64,000 nt of DNA from Clonostachys chloroleuca. Lineage: Eukaryota > Ascomycota > Sordariomycetes > Hypocreales > Bionectriaceae. Positions 42,285 to 53,817 of the stretch are shown piece after piece; positions within the stretch are counted from its first letter, which is position 1, and each line of letters opens with the position of its first letter. The DNA is taken from NCBI GenBank assembly GCA_037952775.1, contig JBANAY010000003.1, forward strand, positions 1,860,001 to 1,924,000, in the 5' to 3' direction. The notes below the pieces were generated by a model. The model searched no databases. It saw nothing but the letters and a program-made list of their open reading frames with translations, and was not told the DNA's origin. The position numbers and the translations under genes were made by a program.

Positions 42285-44195
42285 ATGTCTCTCACCCTGC
42301 AAACCGCCATCCAAGGCAACCCGGCCTCTACGGCCGTCATCATCCCCTCGCGACCGGACCCTCTCACCGTGTCCTACGCTTCGCTAGTCTCACAGGTCGG
42401 CGCCTTCCAGCAGAAGCTGGCCGATCTCGGCATCACCACCGCCTCGCCCGTGTCCATCGCCCTCGTCAACTCATGGGAATTCATCGTCTCTTTCCTCGCC
42501 GCATCATGGCAGCGCGGCATTGCGGCGCCTCTCAACCCGGCCTACAAGCAGGACGAGTTTGAGTTTTACATCGAGGACGTCAAGAGCGCCATTGTCCTCG
42601 TCCCCAAGGGCGCCTGGGCCGCCGGCGCCCCTAGCGTCAAGGCAGCAAAGAAGTTCAATGCTGCCGTCGCCGAATGCTACTGGGATGCTGCCAAAGGCGA
42701 GGTTGTTCTGGATGTCAAGGATCTAGGTCATCTCAAGGGGGCTAAGGAGAAGCTGCTCAAGGCCGAGCCCGATGATGTGGCCCTCATTTTGCACACCAGG
42801 TAAGCTATCTGAACTATCAATTTAGCAATCTTCTCATACCTTCATTGGTGACGTTGCTAACCAAATCATAGCGGTACTACGTCGAGACCCAAAGTGGTAT
42901 GTCATTGAATCTTGGTGAAGACGTCTTAAAGTACAAGCAGGACTGACGCCAGTAATGTGATAGGTTCCTCTTACACACCGTAACCTCACACGCACCATGA
43001 GTGAGTTCCTTCTTTTACTTGAAATTTGATTCTCTCATTTAACTCTACGGACGGATCTTGTCCTGCTGAATTATGGACTGCCGCTGACACCGGCCAGGAA
43101 ATATCCAAAACACATACCAGCTTACCCCCCAGGACCGCACCATGCTGGTAATGCCCCTGTTCCACGTCCACGGTCTCGTCTGCGGCCTCCTCGCCCCCTT
43201 CCTCTCTGGAGGCTCCATGGTCGTCCCTACCAAGTTCTCCGCCTCGGACTTCTGGCGCGACTTCACCACCCACGGCGCCAACTGGTACACGGCGGTGCCC
43301 ACCATCCACCAGATCCTCCTCAAGAACCCTCCCCCAAGCCCCAAGCCCGCCATCCGCTTCATCCGCTCCTGCTCCAGCCCCCTCTCCCCCACCGTCTTCC
43401 ACCAGCTCGAGGAGACCTACAACGCGCCCGTCCTCGAGGCCTACGCCATGACCGAGGCCGCCCACCAGATGACCTCGAATCCCCTACCCCCCGCCAAGCG
43501 CAAGCCCGGCAGCGTCGGCCTCGGCCAGGGTGTCGAGGTCCGCATCCTCAACGACGCGGGCGACGAGCTGCCCCAGGGCCAGGAGGGCGAGATCAGCATC
43601 CGCGGCGAGAACGTCACAAAGGGCTACCTCAACAACCCATCCGCCAATGCTTCTTCTTATACCGCGAGCGGCTTCTTCCGCACCGGCGACCAGGGCAAGC
43701 TCGACGAGGACGGCTACGTGATCATCACCGGCCGCATCAAGGAGCTCATCAACAAGGGCGGCGAGAAGATCAGCCCCATCGAGCTCGACAACGTCCTCAC
43801 GCGCCACCCCAAGGTCAGCGAGGCCGTCAGCTTCGCCATCCCCGATGAGGTCTACGGGCAGGACATTGGCGTCGCCATCGTCCTTAAGCCCGACGAGTCC
43901 CTCACCGCCGACGAGCTCAAGGCCTTCGTGGCTGAGAAGTCCGTCAAGTTCAAGGTCCCCAAGAAGGTAGGCCAACCCTCTCTCGTGCCCTTGTTGTCGT
44001 TCTATGCCCCTGTCCCGTGTTCTGTGGTACACACCGGAAAATGCACCTGCTATGATGTCATGTGCATATTGCTGACGGAAAACCTGATAGGTCTACTTCA
44101 CAAAGGTCATGCCCAAGACGGCAACCGGTAAGATTCAAAGACGCATCGTCGCGGAGACGATGGTGAAGCAGGACGCCCCCAAGGCCAAGCTATAG
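42285..44195 (+). CDS. PCS60: Pcs60/oxalyl-CoA synthetase-like AMP-binding enzyme, peroxisomal
   Basis: Five exons: 42285-42799, 42872-42896 (25 nt), 42964-43000 (37 nt), 43098-43966 and 44091-44195, 516 residues. The AMP-binding signature SGTTSRPK spans the first intron. Other adenylate-forming motifs follow: EAYAMTEAAHQMTSNP, FRTGDQGKLDEDGYVIITGR and KELINKGGEKISPIELD. The C-terminal lysine motif KTATGKIQRR is present. The final three residues are AKL, a type 1 peroxisomal targeting signal. This pattern fits Pcs60/Fat2, which makes oxalyl-CoA and is partly peroxisomal. SGTTGxPK is usual; here Ser replaces the Gly, as in several fungal homologues. The ATG at 42285 has a good GCCATG context; an in-frame ATG at 42225 is less likely. 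Confidence 0.92.
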
Positions 44196-44453
44196 AATGC
44201 ACAAGACAGTGGGCGTAAGATATGCATGTAAATATAGATTCATAATGGAGGCTTTCATAATCCCTATATAAATCCGGCGCCTTCAAGCTAGTCTAATTCA
44301 TGGTTCTGGAATGAATGTGACAAACAAATAGGGTTTCATCCACACCCCTCCGATCAGCATAGTCTTTGGCGATCTCCGGACCCCCCGAACCCGGCCAATC
44401 TCGTTCACAGATCAAGCAATCGCCACAGTAGATCGGTCATCCCCTTATGTTTC

Positions 44454-44789
44454 TCAGTTCGGCGCTGGGCTCGCTATCTTCTTGGGCACCACGTCGAAGC
44501 CCTCGACCCAGCAGCTCAGCCCCTCGGGCGTGTCCCACCGCAGTGGCTCGACGGGACAGAAGACGTGGTTATCCGGGCCCGAGGTAGACGGCTTGTTGGC
44601 CAATGTGATGCCGTGGGAGTTGGCCTGCTGGAGGCACTGGTTGTTGGCGTCCTGCACGTCGGCGAAGACCTCGACGATATTGGTGGAGTTGGTATCGTGT
44701 TGGAAGAGAATGTAGACGGTGCGGTACATCCTTGCGTTGGTGCTAGTGCCCGCGCTGATGTTCTGTATGGATTGGGTGGTGAGCGACAT
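44454..44789 (-). CDS. Hypothetical protein, 111 residues
   Basis: A single exon reads MSLTTQSIQNISAGTSTNARMY then TVYILFQHDTNSTNIVEVFADV and ends DTPEGLSCWVEGFDVVPKKI plus a short tail. Composition is protein-like, with alternating strands and helices, and third codon positions are G/C-biased as in the neighbours. No signal peptide or membrane segment is visible, and three Cys are spread out. I recognise no family. It is convergent with the PCS60-like gene. Of the frames in this stretch it is the only one with a credible composition. Confidence 0.6.
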   Translation of the reverse strand: MSLTTQSIQNISAGTSTNARMYRTVYILFQHDTNSTNIVEVFADVQDANNQCLQQANSHGITLANKPSTSGPDNHVFCPVEPLRWDTPEGLSCWVEGFDVVPKKIASPAPN

Positions 44790-47519
44790 TCCCGCGGTAT
44801 CGTCTCTCCTCTTGTCTCGCTGGGAAGGCTGGCTGTAGGATTATTTGCTCTTCTTTCCATTTGTACGAGGTTGTTAGGCGGCCAGCATGGTCGTCTATTG
44901 TTGTTTTGAAGAGAGGGGTTATTTTGCTCGACGGCGTAAGCGCTTGTTATCTATCTACTCATGCGCTGCAAGGTGAAGGCTAGTCGCAGGGTCTTCGTCA
45001 TTATAATCGATGATCACCGCCGGCTCTCGCCCCCGACGTCATCGGCCCCTGGGTTCGAGGACGATGGGTTGGGAACAGGCGAGTCGTGTGCCGTCAGTCT
45101 GGGCTGTTGGCTCTTATTTTTGTTTCGGGAGTAGCACAGTCTGCAATGTGCCTAGCTGCCACACACCCACACGAGACCCGATTTGCTGGTGTAGCGGGTG
45201 AGTTATCGCATCATGGACGGATTGGGATCCCGTATTCCACTGTCAGCGGAGCTTGTGTTACCACAAAAACGGTCGAGAAGCTCCGGGCTGGGGTGGTTTT
45301 TGTTATTTAGGAGGCCGTCTGCTGGCCATATTTCGGAGCTTTGTGTCCACCGCATCATTCCTGCGGTGACTGTCCGGGGGCACCCAGGATGTTGAGTGTG
45401 GTTAGCATCCCGGTGAATGATGATGTCGGAGAAGAAGTATGACGGCCTTGAATTAAGGTGCCCTTTGGTGTGAGCTGGTCCCGTCCATACTCTTCACTAA
45501 CCCCCAGAGAAGTCTGGGCTAGGCTGTACTCTATGTGGCTCGGCGTCACACGTATTTCCCCCTTCTTTGGCTGGGGTGTTGGACATGACAGCTCCAGGAG
45601 CTGGGAGAGTTAGTACGAGAAAAGCCTTTCGCATCCGAAATGCGGTCTGGATCGACGGCTGGCCTCTACTCGACAATCGCCCATGGCTATGGTCTTGCTG
45701 GGTGTTGTGGATTGAGAAGATGATAGCTGGGCCGAGTTCGCAATGATTTAGAAAGCCACATCCGAGCAATGAGCCGTAAATAGGAGCTTGTGACCGCCCA
45801 GGTGTCATGGGAATGACCGTTATATTTCTCTTATTTGGTAACAGTTTGACACAGCAATAACGTAAGTTGAGGGTAATTGGTCGCCTGAGAGTAGAAATGG
45901 GGGGACCCTTGGCATTTAAATATATGAGACTTTTATTGCAGGAACAAATCAACGCTCTTTTCCCAGGGAGCAAGTTCCCTGACTTACGGGAACAGAGGAG
46001 ACGAGGTTGCTAAGTATATCGGAAAGGCCAAGCGAAGTGGACCGTGAGACAAGTTGGGGATGGCGTCGTGGGACAGATGAGATTGATAAGATTAAAGAAC
46101 TTCCGCCCCAAAAAAAAGAAATTGTCCGAAAGTATTTTAATGGAATGCGCCATAATTGTCTCCGTAAACCGAAATTAGCCGAGATTGGTAGTTCTAGTAG
46201 GCTTGTTGTTGGGATGGGGTGGCTGTTTAACATGCACTGGATACCACCTGTCTCGCTCCGTTCTTCTAGACGTTGAGATGACTGCTGGGTGTTATCTCGG
46301 GGGAGCGATCCGAGACAATAGAATCAATCGGTGAGACTGAGAATGGAAGGAGAAAGGAGAGTTGCAGAAGCCGGTCCGGGGAAGATAAGGACAGAAGCTA
46401 AAAAGAAGCAGTCAGAAAGACGGTATACCCAGGGCCACTATGCCCACTTGGATCGGTGAACGAGGCTTTTGCATGTTGTCAAGCGGTGCTAAACTAACGA
46501 CATGATGCAACCGGGCCGGAGTGTACTCTTCCCAGCAAATAGAGCAGGACGGCAACTGCCTCTGAGACAGACGTAATAATGAGGACAAATGTAGATTCAC
46601 CTGCGGGGAAAGGCAGATGCACGATGCAGCGCTGTAGCCAACCAGTGTTTGCGAGCTTGCAGGTACGATACAAAGCAACACCGCATTGTGCCCTCTTGCT
46701 TTCCCACCTGAGCCGGCCGCCCTGCACGTGAAAAAATCGGCAGGTTCGCGTGACTGGCCCTGTCGGGCAGCCAGAGAAGCGTGCTTGGAGCTTCGTCACT
46801 CAATCCCACACGACTAGACCTCGAGAGGAGTAGCTCGTGGGGAGCCACTCAGCCTCGATGGAGTTCTCCATCCGTTGCGCTCAACCTGGTGGCACCGGTA
46901 CCGGTACCTGTACCTGTACCTGTACCTACGCTTGTCGGATCGATGTCATCATTTCGGCGATTGTACCAGCTCGAGGGGCCGTTGCAATTCGATCCGCGAG
47001 GTACCTGCCTACTGCTTGCATGGCTTGCAGTACAAGTTGTCGCGGCCTCTCTAGAGGCAAGGTAAGATGCCGTCCACAGCGGATTGTTGGGAAAGCGCGA
47101 CTCCTGAATCACTTAATACTGGATCCAGCCTCGATCCATTACCTCTTCAGTTGTCCCGTCTCTCCCCACCCCTGCGTCTTTGTTGCTTCTCTCTGTTACT
47201 TCACTCCATTCATATCCGTTTTGCGCTCGCTCAGGGGATAAAGAGCACCCAACCGATTCCCAATCATCAATCAACAAGCGATCATTCTGCTGAAACCCCA
47301 GGCTGTCTGTGTTGCCAGCCGGTGCCTGTCAATCGACCCCTCTACGCCCGCACCGAGCTCCGCCGATCAAACCCCCGCCAATCCCTTCCTGGGCTCGACG
47401 GACGGTGAAGCCCGCTTATCGCCCTGTTATCGACGTCCGTCAGCGGTCTGCAGTGCTTAGATATCCGGTAGCACCGCCATCGACTATCTGTCTGCTTGTT
47501 GCTCAATAATTTTGTCGCG
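44790..47519. other. Long intergenic region (2.7 kb)
   Basis: No supported gene. It contains a short hexanucleotide repeat at about 46891-46930 (GGTACC/TGTACC units) and a C/T-rich 5' leader from 47150. Frames such as 45497-45973 on the minus strand lack coding character. Confidence 0.4.
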
Positions 47520-49040
47520 ATGGCTCGCTTCGTCGATTTAGGGGACAGTGACGATGAACAGGGCGCTTCTGAGTCTCTCGCTCGGCAGCACCTGCACCCC
47601 GGCGTGAATGGGATTGGGCTCAATGGCAAGGGCCTGGCTGTCCACCACGGCTCCGATAGGGACCAGGGCACCCAGCCGCCGCCCGAACACCCTCCGAGGA
47701 TACAGAACCTCACCACAATGGCGTTCGCCTGTTATCCGTATTCTTGACCCTCCTAAAACTGTTGCTTCGTGACATTGGAACGAAGTGTACTAAACCTTTT
47801 CTGCAGCGTCGTCGCCGCCATCGTCTCCCACATCGACTTGAACACCCTGGATTCCCTTGCTCGCACCAGCTTCTTCATCCATGCTTCGCTCATCCAGTAC
47901 CGTCAGGTTCTCATCAACTCGACCCTGCACTGCTCCAACGAGGGCGTACCGGTAGATCATGACCAGGTCTTTCGTTATCGTGCCAGGGCGAGCAATTGGG
48001 AATACATGCAGGAGGATGGCCGCAACTACGAAGCCAAGTCTGGCGACTGCGCCCGTGACCTAGTCGAGCCATGCCGACGATGTAGTAAGGTTATTTGCCG
48101 GGTAAGTTGTTCATCTCTTCTTCTACTTGGAAGGAAGTCAAATATCGAGGACAATGCTGAGACGCTGTATTGAAATAGAACTGTGCAATCAAGCCTCCGG
48201 CTCCGGTCACTTTACGTGAAAGACATCGCAGATTATGTAGCCCCTGCACCCGCGCCCCAATTGCGACTCTTGCAAAACCTCCTCTGGACCCATCGCTTCC
48301 CCTTGATGCAGAAGCGGTACAGAGAGCTTTATGCCAGTGTGATAAGCAAGGTGTTTGGCTCTGTCAACCCTGCGGCCGATCTATTCGCGGTGCCGACAAC
48401 GAGTACCATCGGTAAGTTGTCGTAGTTCCTAGCCGGATCTTGAACCTTGGCCCCAAACTCGCCCGTATTCTCTAAATTTGCTTACACTGTTTGTAGCATT
48501 TGGCGCTGGCGCAGCCAGTACGGAGAAATTTTGGGTGGCTTAGGTACTGGCATTGGGGAGGGCGATCGTGGTGTCATCTGCGGTCGCGAGGCTGATTGCT
48601 GCGCTGCCAAGGAGCGTGAGCAAGAAATTGACTGTGATGCTCAAGACGCCAAAGATAATGGCCATCTCGGCTCTTGGGCTGACGTCCAATCCGCCTCATC
48701 AAGCTCGACTCCCAGTCCCTCTGGAAGCCAGCACAGCCAGAACCCGCTTGAGTTGGTTCTGGAGGACTACCGACAAGAGCGCACTCCTTCGCCACAGCTG
48801 CGTACGGGCTATGAGAGGCATGAGATTGAGGGAATCGGAGGCGTTGTAAAGCGAAAGCTTGTCCGCATGGTCCGAGTAGGCGCCTGTGTCCCTGACTATG
48901 AGGATGAAATTGGTCCTGGCAAGAAAGCACTTGGCCGTGAAGTAAGAGGCGAACGCAGGAGTTGGTGTGGATGGTGCTGGAGAGCGATTCCCAGCGAAAA
49001 AGACTCTCTTTCCCCATCAACAGGTAAGAGCATGAAGTGA
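47520..49040 (+). CDS. F-box protein with zinc-binding Cys clusters
   Basis: Four exons: 47520-47737, 47807-48101, 48179-48411 and 48497-49040, about 429 residues. After an acidic, disordered N-terminus (MARFVDLGDSDDEQG), the segment VVAAIVSHIDLNTLDSLARTSFF is the F-box, which links substrates to SCF ubiquitin ligases. It is followed by Cys clusters (CARDLVEPCRRCSKVICRNC, LCSPC, CQCDKQGVWLCQPCGR) and a final RRSWCGWCWRA, all likely zinc ligands. The first intron is placed by its GTACTAAAC branch and a donor that keeps frame into the F-box. The last exon may have a further 3' intron, since GTAAGAG lies just before the stop. This family is fungal and uncharacterised. Confidence 0.75.
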
Positions 49041-49501
49041 TGGCTGTGGTTTTCGTTTTCTTTTCTTTTTTTTTTATACAAAAGGCGGTCTGACGTTGAG
49101 AGATGGGCATGTGGAAAACTGGTACAATACGGCCTAGCCAACCTCTTCAATGCGTGAAAGTAAAAGATGAAACTCATTTCAAATGAGCCCATAGTAATAC
49201 CCGTACATGCCATTTGGCATGTTCCAGATAAATATAACTAATGAACGAATTTACCCCCAACTCGTGCGATACCTTCATTTGGTGACATTCCTGTCCAACG
49301 GTTTGTATTGCTAGCTCTGCATCTGAGAAACAAACATTCGTTGAAAGAACGGCCTTATATAATTTATACAATATGCATTTTTTGAATCATTCTACACGTG
49401 GCACATATCCACACATAATTATACAGAATGAGGCTCTCTCAACCATCCCGCCCTCGTACGACCCAGCCAGGGTCATGGAGCTGGTCCTCGTCGTCGTTGG
49501 A
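49041..49501. other. Convergent intergenic region
   Basis: 3' UTRs of the F-box gene (plus) and MRPL20 (minus), A+T-rich, with a T run at 49061-49078. No gene seen. Confidence 0.45.
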
Positions 49502-50152
49502 TTAAATCTCGCCCCGATATAGCATCTCCGCCCTCCTCCCGCGGTCTTCCCTGGCCTGCGTCTTGATGGGACCCCATCTCTCCCGGCGCCGCTCCGCCTT
49601 CTCCTCGAGCCACTTCTTGTGCTCGGCCGGCGCCGGGGCGGCGATGGACACGATGATGGGCGAGCAGTTGAACTTCTTGGACAGGGCATTTGTGCTCCAC
49701 GTCAGGGGGTCCTCGTTCCTGAGCCTGCGCATCTCGGCCATGTCGTCCTCGGTGAGGTTGTAATGGGCCCGGCGGCGCGGGTAGCTCATGGCGGGGGGCA
49801 GGTCGGCGTCGCTCTCGGGGGGGGAGGCGCCGGCGACGCTGCCGAGGGCCTCCGGGCTAGAGAGGCGCATGCGCTGGATGGCCTCGCGGCGGGGGTCGTT
49901 GGGGGGCAGGAAGATGAAGGGGGTGTGCTCGGGCGAGGCCTCGGACGCGGGGGGGTTGTAGATGATGTGGTCGGCGGCGGGGAAGGGCTGGGATCGGTTT
50001 GGGAGGAAGGAGTCGTGGGGCGCTATCTTCAGGGCGCGCTTCGTCCGGGCGGTCGTCTTGTGGCCGCGGGATGTGGTGAGGGGGAGGAGGGTTGTTTGGC
50101 GGGTGGTTTTGAGCAGCTGGGTCGCTGGGCGGGAGAGCGTGCGGACGTCCAT
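49502..50152 (-). CDS. MRPL20: Mitochondrial large-subunit ribosomal protein MRPL20 (mL58)-like
   Basis: Single exon, 216 residues. The N-terminus MDVRTLSRPATQLLKTTRQTT is basic and amphipathic, typical of a mitochondrial presequence, and is followed by TKRALKIAPHDSFLP. The conserved core is RRAHYNLTEDDMAEMRRLR then DPLTWSTNALSKKFNCSPIIV, with a charged C-terminal helix (KKWLEEKAERRRERWGP). This NLTxxDxxEMRxLRxxDPxxW pattern is that of fungal MRPL20. It would sit in the mitochondrial matrix on the 54S subunit. Codon use is extremely GC-rich, producing long antisense frames. Confidence 0.85.
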   Translation of the reverse strand: MDVRTLSRPATQLLKTTRQTTLLPLTTSRGHKTTARTKRALKIAPHDSFLPNRSQPFPAADHIIYNPPASEASPEHTPFIFLPPNDPRREAIQRMRLSSPEALGSVAGASPPESDADLPPAMSYPRRRAHYNLTEDDMAEMRRLRNEDPLTWSTNALSKKFNCSPIIVSIAAPAPAEHKKWLEEKAERRRERWGPIKTQAREDRGRRAEMLYRGEI

Positions 50153-52797
50153 TTTGTGGTGGTGTTTCCGGCTTGGGGGTGCTCGAGGCAGCCCGCGACG
50201 GTCGTACAGGGAATTAGGTCGTGATCGGTGAAGAGGAGCTTGCTGGCACAGAGTCGATTGGCTCGTCTACATCACCTGGAGAGTATGAGTGGCCGCAGAT
50301 CCAGGTGTGTCGTGTGCTTGCTCCTCCAATTTGGTTCGAAATGCTGGCCCAAAATAGCCGTCTAAAGTTTTCGCGGCCTGGAAGGAGTTCGTTGAGGCTG
50401 ATTACCTAATAAACGGCCCTGGTCCTGAGGCATCACTCTCTGGCCGCCATGTACCCATGTATCTCAAAGCGGGGTCATGTGATGTCGCACGTGAATGTCC
50501 CATCGGCTTAGCACAAAGCATCACGGGGAAAGCAAAAAGTCTCATCCTTCCCCTGGGCTCTTGCTGTGCGCCACGACATTAGTCTCCACCAATCAAGGGG
50601 ACTAATGACGTAGCACCGAATAGCTGGTCATCAATGGGCATTGTTGACTTTTGGTGGTTAAAACCGTTAGACTGGCGTTTCACCGGATCTCACAAACGTT
50701 TCGGATTTCTGATGAATGACCCTGCATGTTGAAATATCATACGCATATAGATTGAGTTCACCAAAGATTTGCGACTGCAGGCGTGCATCATGCTGGCGGA
50801 TGAGACAGTTCTGAGATGAGAGGTGCATTGCCTAGCTCCCCTTGGGCTGACGAACGACTTACACCAGGGGGAGAGCAATTAGTGGCGATGGCCATGTGCA
50901 TTTCCAATTGGTACGCGAGACATGACGAGTCCTCAAGGGCAGAAAATCGAAAATTACCTCTTTGCGGCTAGGAGAGGGAGGGGAATTGAGATCCTCTCCT
51001 GAGTAGCTCCCAGTCTCTCCAATGAAAGCCACCTGAGTACTTGTTGTGAGGGGTTTTTACTTTCCGCCGTCAATGCTGTGAGCTCCAACCAGAGGACGAA
51101 GATGAGCTGGTAACACAAAGGGGCCAACTCGTTTTAGGTCGCATGAGTGCCGGTGCGCCTTTACTCATGCCGCACAATGCCTTGACGGTTTGCTATGGGG
51201 GGATGGCTGGTTCAGTCAGGACTTTGGATGGCATCATGGTTGGCGCCGGCAGTACTTTGATGTAAGCCCTACCGGATCTGGCAGGCAGGATCTGAATGGC
51301 CACGGATAGTGAGGGCTTGTTTGGTCAGGCAGGGAAAGCATTTTTTCCCCGAATGGATACGCGAATATGTAGCTAGCAAATTGGGGGTGTCACAAATCGG
51401 CCGAGGCCCGGCTACTTGCAGAAATAATCATAATATTGCATCAGGTGCCGTCAGGTGCACCATCACGCACGGGTTGTGGTGGGAGATGAGCGGCAGGATG
51501 CGCACATCATCCAGACGCAGACCAGACGAGACCTCAAACATCGGGTGTTGAGGATCAGTTCACCAGTGGTGCGTCCCTGTTACCCTCTCTCCCGCATTCT
51601 CACTTGCGTGGGTTTGCGTCTCTGATTGACAGGATAATATGTGCGCACTTCCAGGAGCAACCAGCTCGTCAGAGAGCACAGACAGCTCAAAGCAAGGAAA
51701 GGTACAAGTTGCGCGCAGATCAGGTGTCATGCCATTCACACCCTGGCCTGGACTGACACGCACCAACTGTGCTAACAGACGCACACGCCCCGATGAGAAG
51801 GGGAAGGAGTCGAGAGCATGTTATTGTCAGGAACACTCCTCCTGAGTTGGTTTCTATCTGCTTCGTCCCCCGGTAGACTAAAAGCAACCATGGCAGACGC
51901 TCCGTATTGGTAGACGACGTTACATGTGGCAGAGCGTAAGGGCAAAAAGAAGAGGAAACCTGGTCTGGGTAGTCAACGAGAAGCAATGACGAGATAAGGT
52001 GTCCCTGATCGGGCAAGATCAAGACAGAAAAAGCAAACCTGGACTCAGTTGGGCCGAGCAAATACTCTAAGCGAGACACGCAGACGCCGCCGTCATGAGC
52101 CAGTGCCGGAGTTACATGCAGAGGGCACGACCACGGGCCTGGGCAGTGGACAGTGGGCCTGGAGCAGTTGCTAGCGGCCCCCCAATCGGGTCCCCATCGC
52201 ATTGCAAGTGTCAAGTGCTTCTGGGCTGCGCCAGAAGCCAAGCAAGCCCCAGGGCAGGGACGCGGGCAGCTACCTTACCTTAGGTCCCGTCTGCTGCTCG
52301 TCATATTTTTTTTATTACATTATAATGCCAATAATTGCCTGCCTTGCCTGATCTGCCACCTCTTCTTCCTCTTCCTTGACTCGATCCTCTCCAACACAAT
52401 TTCCTTCCACTGCTTCGCCTCCTGCGTCGTCGTCATTCCCCCCTTTGTGCCTACTCCTCATACGGTTGGTTCCATTCATAGTTGGCAGGGCAGTGACACA
52501 TGGCCTAGGCCCTTGGAACCTTATAACGGATCCCGACTCGCCCGCGTTGTTATCACCTGCCACCCTTCCTCCAACACCGAGAGGGGATCAATCAAAGCTC
52601 GCCTCTACGATCGCCACAAACGCTCGGTCGTGACCTTGCATGATTGATACGATACCCAGACCAGCCGGGGAAATTTTCATCTTGCATTTTTGGTGCATCG
52701 CTGCACTTCATTACCACTTCTCCTCTCGCCCACTGCTGCCAGCCTCTGCGCCAGTATAGCACCACCCAATAACGTCATACCATCCGTACCTACCAGC
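50153..52797. other. Long intergenic region (2.6 kb)
   Basis: Divergent promoters of MRPL20 and the disordered hypothetical. No supported gene, no tRNA. Short direct copies of TCAGGTGC near 51443-51460. A C-rich 5' leader begins about 52330. Confidence 0.4.
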
Positions 52798-53817
52798 ATG
52801 GCCGACTCCAGCAGCCAAGGCGACTCAACACCGCGTGCTGTTGAGGGATCAGGGTCAGAAGACCAGGCCAAGGGCAAGAAGCGAAGTCTTTTTGGTTTTG
52901 GAAAGAAAAAGACGGGTTCCTCCAAGTCTGAGTCCAAGGAGGACTCGGCCCCGACCCTTCTCAGGGAGAGCTCCAAGCTGTCCTCGGCCACGCAGTCGAC
53001 CGAGCTGCATACCACTGCACCATCCTCTCCGAGGGCTCTGAGCACCTCCCCACGGCTCACCTCTCCTGCTCATTCCCAGATCTTCGAGCGAGACGTCCAG
53101 GACAGCACGATTCCTCAAGACAATTCCTCCGCCATCCCGACACACATTCAAACCGAAAACCACATTCCCCCAGTTTTAGATGACGCCTCTGAAGCCATCA
53201 CAAACAACAAGCTCGATCCCGATGCGGTTGAGATTGTTACACACAACTCCCACCAGCCAGCTGCGCTGACCGTGGCAGCGACCAGCCCAATCTCGCCCCT
53301 GGTACCGTTTGAGCTGCCTTCCAGCACCGAGTGGGCAGACGAGCTCAATCTCTTCACCAACCGACAAGCTAATGCCACCTCAGACAATGCATCCAACTAC
53401 GGCTCACTTGACTCGGCCGATGTTCGTCGACTCTCCTTCATCTCCTTTGCAGATGTCGTCCAGTCTGAACATGGAGTTGTGGGTGGCGCGAGCTCCCGAG
53501 ATAGCATCCACCTCGCCGGACTCACCTCCCTTCCCTCGGCTCTCAACCGTTCGCCATCTCCGATCCGATCGCCAGTTTCGAGTCAGGGACCAGGAACGAG
53601 CCCACCAACGAGCAACCCAGGTAGCGTGAAAGGCGTGGAGATGAGTCCTTCTCGCAAGCCACTGGGCAGCCCCAAAAGCGGAAGCCAAAACCTCAACATG
53701 TCGGGAGAGCTGAACATTGAGACTATGTCCCAAGCTCTGCGAAGAACCGGAAGCTCTGATTTTAGTAACTTTCGAAGCATCCCGACCAGCCCCGTCGAGG
53801 AGGTTGTGTCCCGGTGA
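52798..53817 (+). CDS. Disordered fungal hypothetical protein, 339 residues
   Basis: Single exon beginning MADSSSQGDSTPRAVEG with a basic patch (KGKKRSLFGFGKKKTG). The chain is rich in Ser, Pro and Thr and has many SP/TP sites (SPRALSTSPRLTSP, NRSPSPIRSP, SPSRKPLGSPKSGS) that could be proline-directed kinase targets. The one ordered-looking segment, SADVRRLSFISFADVVQSEH, reads like a conserved short motif. The C-terminal SQALRRTGSSDFSNFR may be another. No membrane segment or catalytic domain. The ATG at 52798 has an AGCATGG context; an upstream in-frame ATG at 52690 would add 36 hydrophobic residues typical of a 5' leader. Family unknown to me. Confidence 0.75.
   Translation: MADSSSQGDSTPRAVEGSGSEDQAKGKKRSLFGFGKKKTGSSKSESKEDSAPTLLRESSKLSSATQSTELHTTAPSSPRALSTSPRLTSPAHSQIFERDVQDSTIPQDNSSAIPTHIQTENHIPPVLDDASEAITNNKLDPDAVEIVTHNSHQPAALTVAATSPISPLVPFELPSSTEWADELNLFTNRQANATSDNASNYGSLDSADVRRLSFISFADVVQSEHGVVGGASSRDSIHLAGLTSLPSALNRSPSPIRSPVSSQGPGTSPPTSNPGSVKGVEMSPSRKPLGSPKSGSQNLNMSGELNIETMSQALRRTGSSDFSNFRSIPTSPVEEVVSR

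Noticed and set aside
45048..45066. tRNA B-box-like GGGTTCGAGGACG
   Set aside because: The B-box 3' CC is missing and no acceptor, D or anticodon arms can be paired.
45497..45973. A 158-residue minus-strand frame in the 45-47 kb gap
   Set aside because: Mixed codon use, no domain, no splice or start context; stops dense around it.
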